NCBI GenBank assembly: GCA_026421135.1
Contig: JAPKCR010000115.1
Span: 1-6,890 of the forward strand
Source of the DNA: Sulfitobacter sp.
GTDB lineage: Bacteria; Pseudomonadota; Alphaproteobacteria; Rhodobacterales; Rhodobacteraceae
Length of the DNA: 6,890 bases
Direction of reading: 5' to 3'
Shown here: one piece after another, positions 5,182 through 6,890 of the stretch
How the letters are laid out: the number at the start of each line of letters is the position of its first letter
Position numbering within the stretch: the first letter of the stretch is position 1
Position numbers and translations under genes: made by a program
The notes under the pieces: model-generated
Seen by the model: the letters and a program-made list of their open reading frames with translations, nothing else
What the model was told of the DNA's origin: nothing
Database searches by the model: none

Positions 5182-6890
5182 ATGGGTAAGACCAAAGTCA
5201 CATCAACTCATTGGGGCACATACCACGTGCGCACTAAAGGTGGGCGTGTATCTGAGATCGTGCCGCATCCAGATGACCCTGCACCGGCCGAGATCGGAGC
5301 AGGTATGGCAGAGGGCGTGCACCATCGCAGCCGGATTGCGCGTCCTGCGATACGTGAAAGTTTCCTCAAGCACGGGATTGATGCGCCGCGTAACAAACGC
5401 GCGACCGAACCGTTTGTCGAAGTCCCTTGGGATGAGGCGCTTGATATCACAGCGCAGCACCTTTCGCGTGTGAAGGCCGACCATGGAAATCAGGCGATTT
5501 TTGGTGGATCGTACGGATGGGCCAGCGCGGGGCGGTTCCATCACGCTCAAAGTCAGATACATCGGTTTTTGAATTTCTTTGGCGGCTACACAGGGTCGGT
5601 TGATACCTATAGCTATGCTGCCGTTAGTGCGTTGATGCCCCATATTGTCGGTCGCTTTTCGGGCATGGTTCTGGACGGCGCGACATCTTGGGATGCAATC
5701 GCGGGACACTGTGACTTGATGGTGATGTTCGGCGGCATGGCCGACAAGAATGCGCAGATCAATGCGGGTGGCGTTGGGCGCCACACATTGGTGGAATGGC
5801 TGGGACGGGCCAAAGCCGGGGGAACGGATTTCATCAACATCAGCCCGTTGCGCAGTGATGGTCCAACGGTCACGCAGGCCGAGTGGTTGGCACCGCGGCC
5901 AAACACCGACACCGCATTGATGCTGGCACTTGCATATGTGCTGCAAACCGAAGGGCTTGCAGATCAGGCATTTTTGGATCGTTACACGACAGGCTATGCA
6001 CGCTTTTTGCCATATCTTTTGGGCCAATCAGACGGCCAACCGAAGACACCGGAATGGGCGAGCAGCATCACAGGGCTTGCGCCAGATACCATCACACAGC
6101 TTGCGCGCCGGATGGCTAGCGGGCGGACAATGATTACGGTTGCTTGGGCATTGCAACGTGCAGATCATGGCGAACAGCCGTGCTGGATGGCGATCGTTCT
6201 CGCCGCGATGTTGGGACAAATTGGATTACCAGGTGGCGGCTTTGGCATCGGTTATGGATGCGCCAATGGTGTCGGCAACCCGACTTACCCCATTCGGTTT
6301 CCGGCATTCCCACAAGGTCGCAACCCTATACCGGACCGAATTCCAGTCGCCCGGATAAGTGACGCCCTTTTGTCTCCTGATGTACCCTATCGGTTCAACG
6401 GTCAAGATCGTGTCTATCCCGATATCAAAATGGTCCATTGGACAGGCGGCAATCCGTTCCATCATCAGATGGACCTTGGCAAGTTGGTCAGGGCGTTTCA
6501 GCAACCCGAAGTTATCGTTGTTAACGAGGTTTGGTGGACGGCCACCGCGCGTCATGCTGACATCGTTTTACCCGCGACGTCGGCGTTAGAGCGGCGTGAT
6601 ATTTCGATGGTCCGTTGGGATCCATTGATTGCCCACATGGATCAAGCAATTGAACCGCATGGCGAGGCGCGGAGTGACTATGCGATCTTTACCGGACTGG
6701 CTGAGCGCTTGGGACTAAAGGATGCCTTTACCGAAGGCCGCACTGCGGATGAGTGGATTGATCATATTTGGGGCCAAGCGCGCGATGCCGCCTTGGAACA
6801 GGGTGTAACGCTTCCTACCCGCGTTGATCTCGCGGCAGCGGGTACGCATACCCGTGAGGTGAATGCCGAACCAACTGTCCTGTTGGCGGC
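5182..6890 (+). CDS. Molybdopterin oxidoreductase of the DMSO/TMAO/biotin sulfoxide reductase branch (3' end beyond window)
   Basis: The frame stays open from ATG 5182 to the window edge (569 complete codons); relatives run about 740-830 residues, so roughly the last quarter is missing. It belongs to the bis-MGD molybdenum family without an N-terminal Fe-S cluster: there is no cysteine motif. SYGWASAGRFHHAQ (110-123) carries Tyr111 and Trp113, equivalent to Tyr114 and Trp116 of Rhodobacter DMSO reductase. TYSYAAVSALMPHIVG (142-157) places the molybdenum-ligating serine at Ser144 (Ser147 there). WALQRADHGEQP (322-333), GLPGGGFG (348-355), WTGGNPFHH (420-428) and ARHADIVLP (456-464) bind the cofactor. 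It starts MGKTKVTSTHWGTY with no twin-arginine signal, so it is probably cytosolic, like biotin sulfoxide reductase BisC rather than periplasmic DorA/TorA. Likely substrates are S- or N-oxides such as methionine sulfoxide, biotin sulfoxide or DMSO. The start follows a modest AGTAGGG site, 26 bases after the aminotransferase. Confidence 0.92.
   Translation, partial: MGKTKVTSTHWGTYHVRTKGGRVSEIVPHPDDPAPAEIGAGMAEGVHHRSRIARPAIRESFLKHGIDAPRNKRATEPFVEVPWDEALDITAQHLSRVKADHGNQAIFGGSYGWASAGRFHHAQSQIHRFLNFFGGYTGSVDTYSYAAVSALMPHIVGRFSGMVLDGATSWDAIAGHCDLMVMFGGMADKNAQINAGGVGRHTLVEWLGRAKAGGTDFINISPLRSDGPTVTQAEWLAPRPNTDTALMLALAYVLQTEGLADQAFLDRYTTGYARFLPYLLGQSDGQPKTPEWASSITGLAPDTITQLARRMASGRTMITVAWALQRADHGEQPCWMAIVLAAMLGQIGLPGGGFGIGYGCANGVGNPTYPIRFPAFPQGRNPIPDRIPVARISDALLSPDVPYRFNGQDRVYPDIKMVHWTGGNPFHHQMDLGKLVRAFQQPEVIVVNEVWWTATARHADIVLPATSALERRDISMVRWDPLIAHMDQAIEPHGEARSDYAIFTGLAERLGLKDAFTEGRTADEWIDHIWGQARDAALEQGVTLPTRVDLAAAGTHTREVNAEPTVLLA

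Noticed and set aside
5177..5473. GTG-initiated plus-strand frame of 98 codons
   Set aside because: It overlaps the molybdoenzyme in another frame; the ATG 5182 frame alone gives the conserved family sequence.
5203..6027. 274-codon open frame on the minus strand
   Set aside because: It is opposite the molybdoenzyme, whose frame is continuous and motif-rich; the antisense product shows no family resemblance.

Overview
The window reads as one tightly packed plus-strand gene cluster from an alphaproteobacterium, most likely a marine Rhodobacterales/Roseobacter-type organism. That placement is an inference from moderately high GC, codon use and overall protein character; there is no rRNA or marker gene here. 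Six reading frames follow one another with gaps of about 1, 13, 3, 31 and 26 bases. No terminator, mobile element, tRNA, CRISPR array or long non-coding stretch is visible. The cluster is probably one operon whose promoter lies upstream of the window.

Layout: (1) bases 2-118, the last 38 codons of a gene whose tail resembles the end of a plant-type [2Fe-2S] ferredoxin domain; (2) 120-1301, a family III (CaiB/BaiF) CoA-transferase; (3) 1315-2508, an acyl-CoA dehydrogenase-fold flavoprotein; (4) 2512-3828, a TTC38-type tetratricopeptide protein; (5) 3860-5155, a class III (GabT-like) PLP aminotransferase; (6) 5182 to the end of the window, a molybdopterin oxidoreductase of the DMSO/TMAO/biotin sulfoxide reductase branch, cut off at its C-terminus.

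The most interesting point is gene 3. It has the acyl-CoA dehydrogenase fold signatures but lacks a glutamate at both positions where family members carry the catalytic base (Gly365 and Gln244), and it carries an arginine at residue 84. As I recall the literature, this is the hallmark of 3-sulfinopropionyl-CoA desulfinase (Acd of Advenella mimigardefordensis and Variovorax paradoxus). That enzyme splits 3-sulfinopropionyl-CoA into propionyl-CoA and sulfite. In Variovorax the CoA-activating partner, Act, is also a family III CoA-transferase. Genes 2 and 3 may therefore form an activation and desulfination module for 3-sulfinopropionate or a related sulfinate. The sulfoxide-reductase-type molybdoenzyme downstream fits an organosulfur theme. 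The aminotransferase and TTC38 protein could supply or handle the substrate, but nothing in the sequence fixes their substrates.
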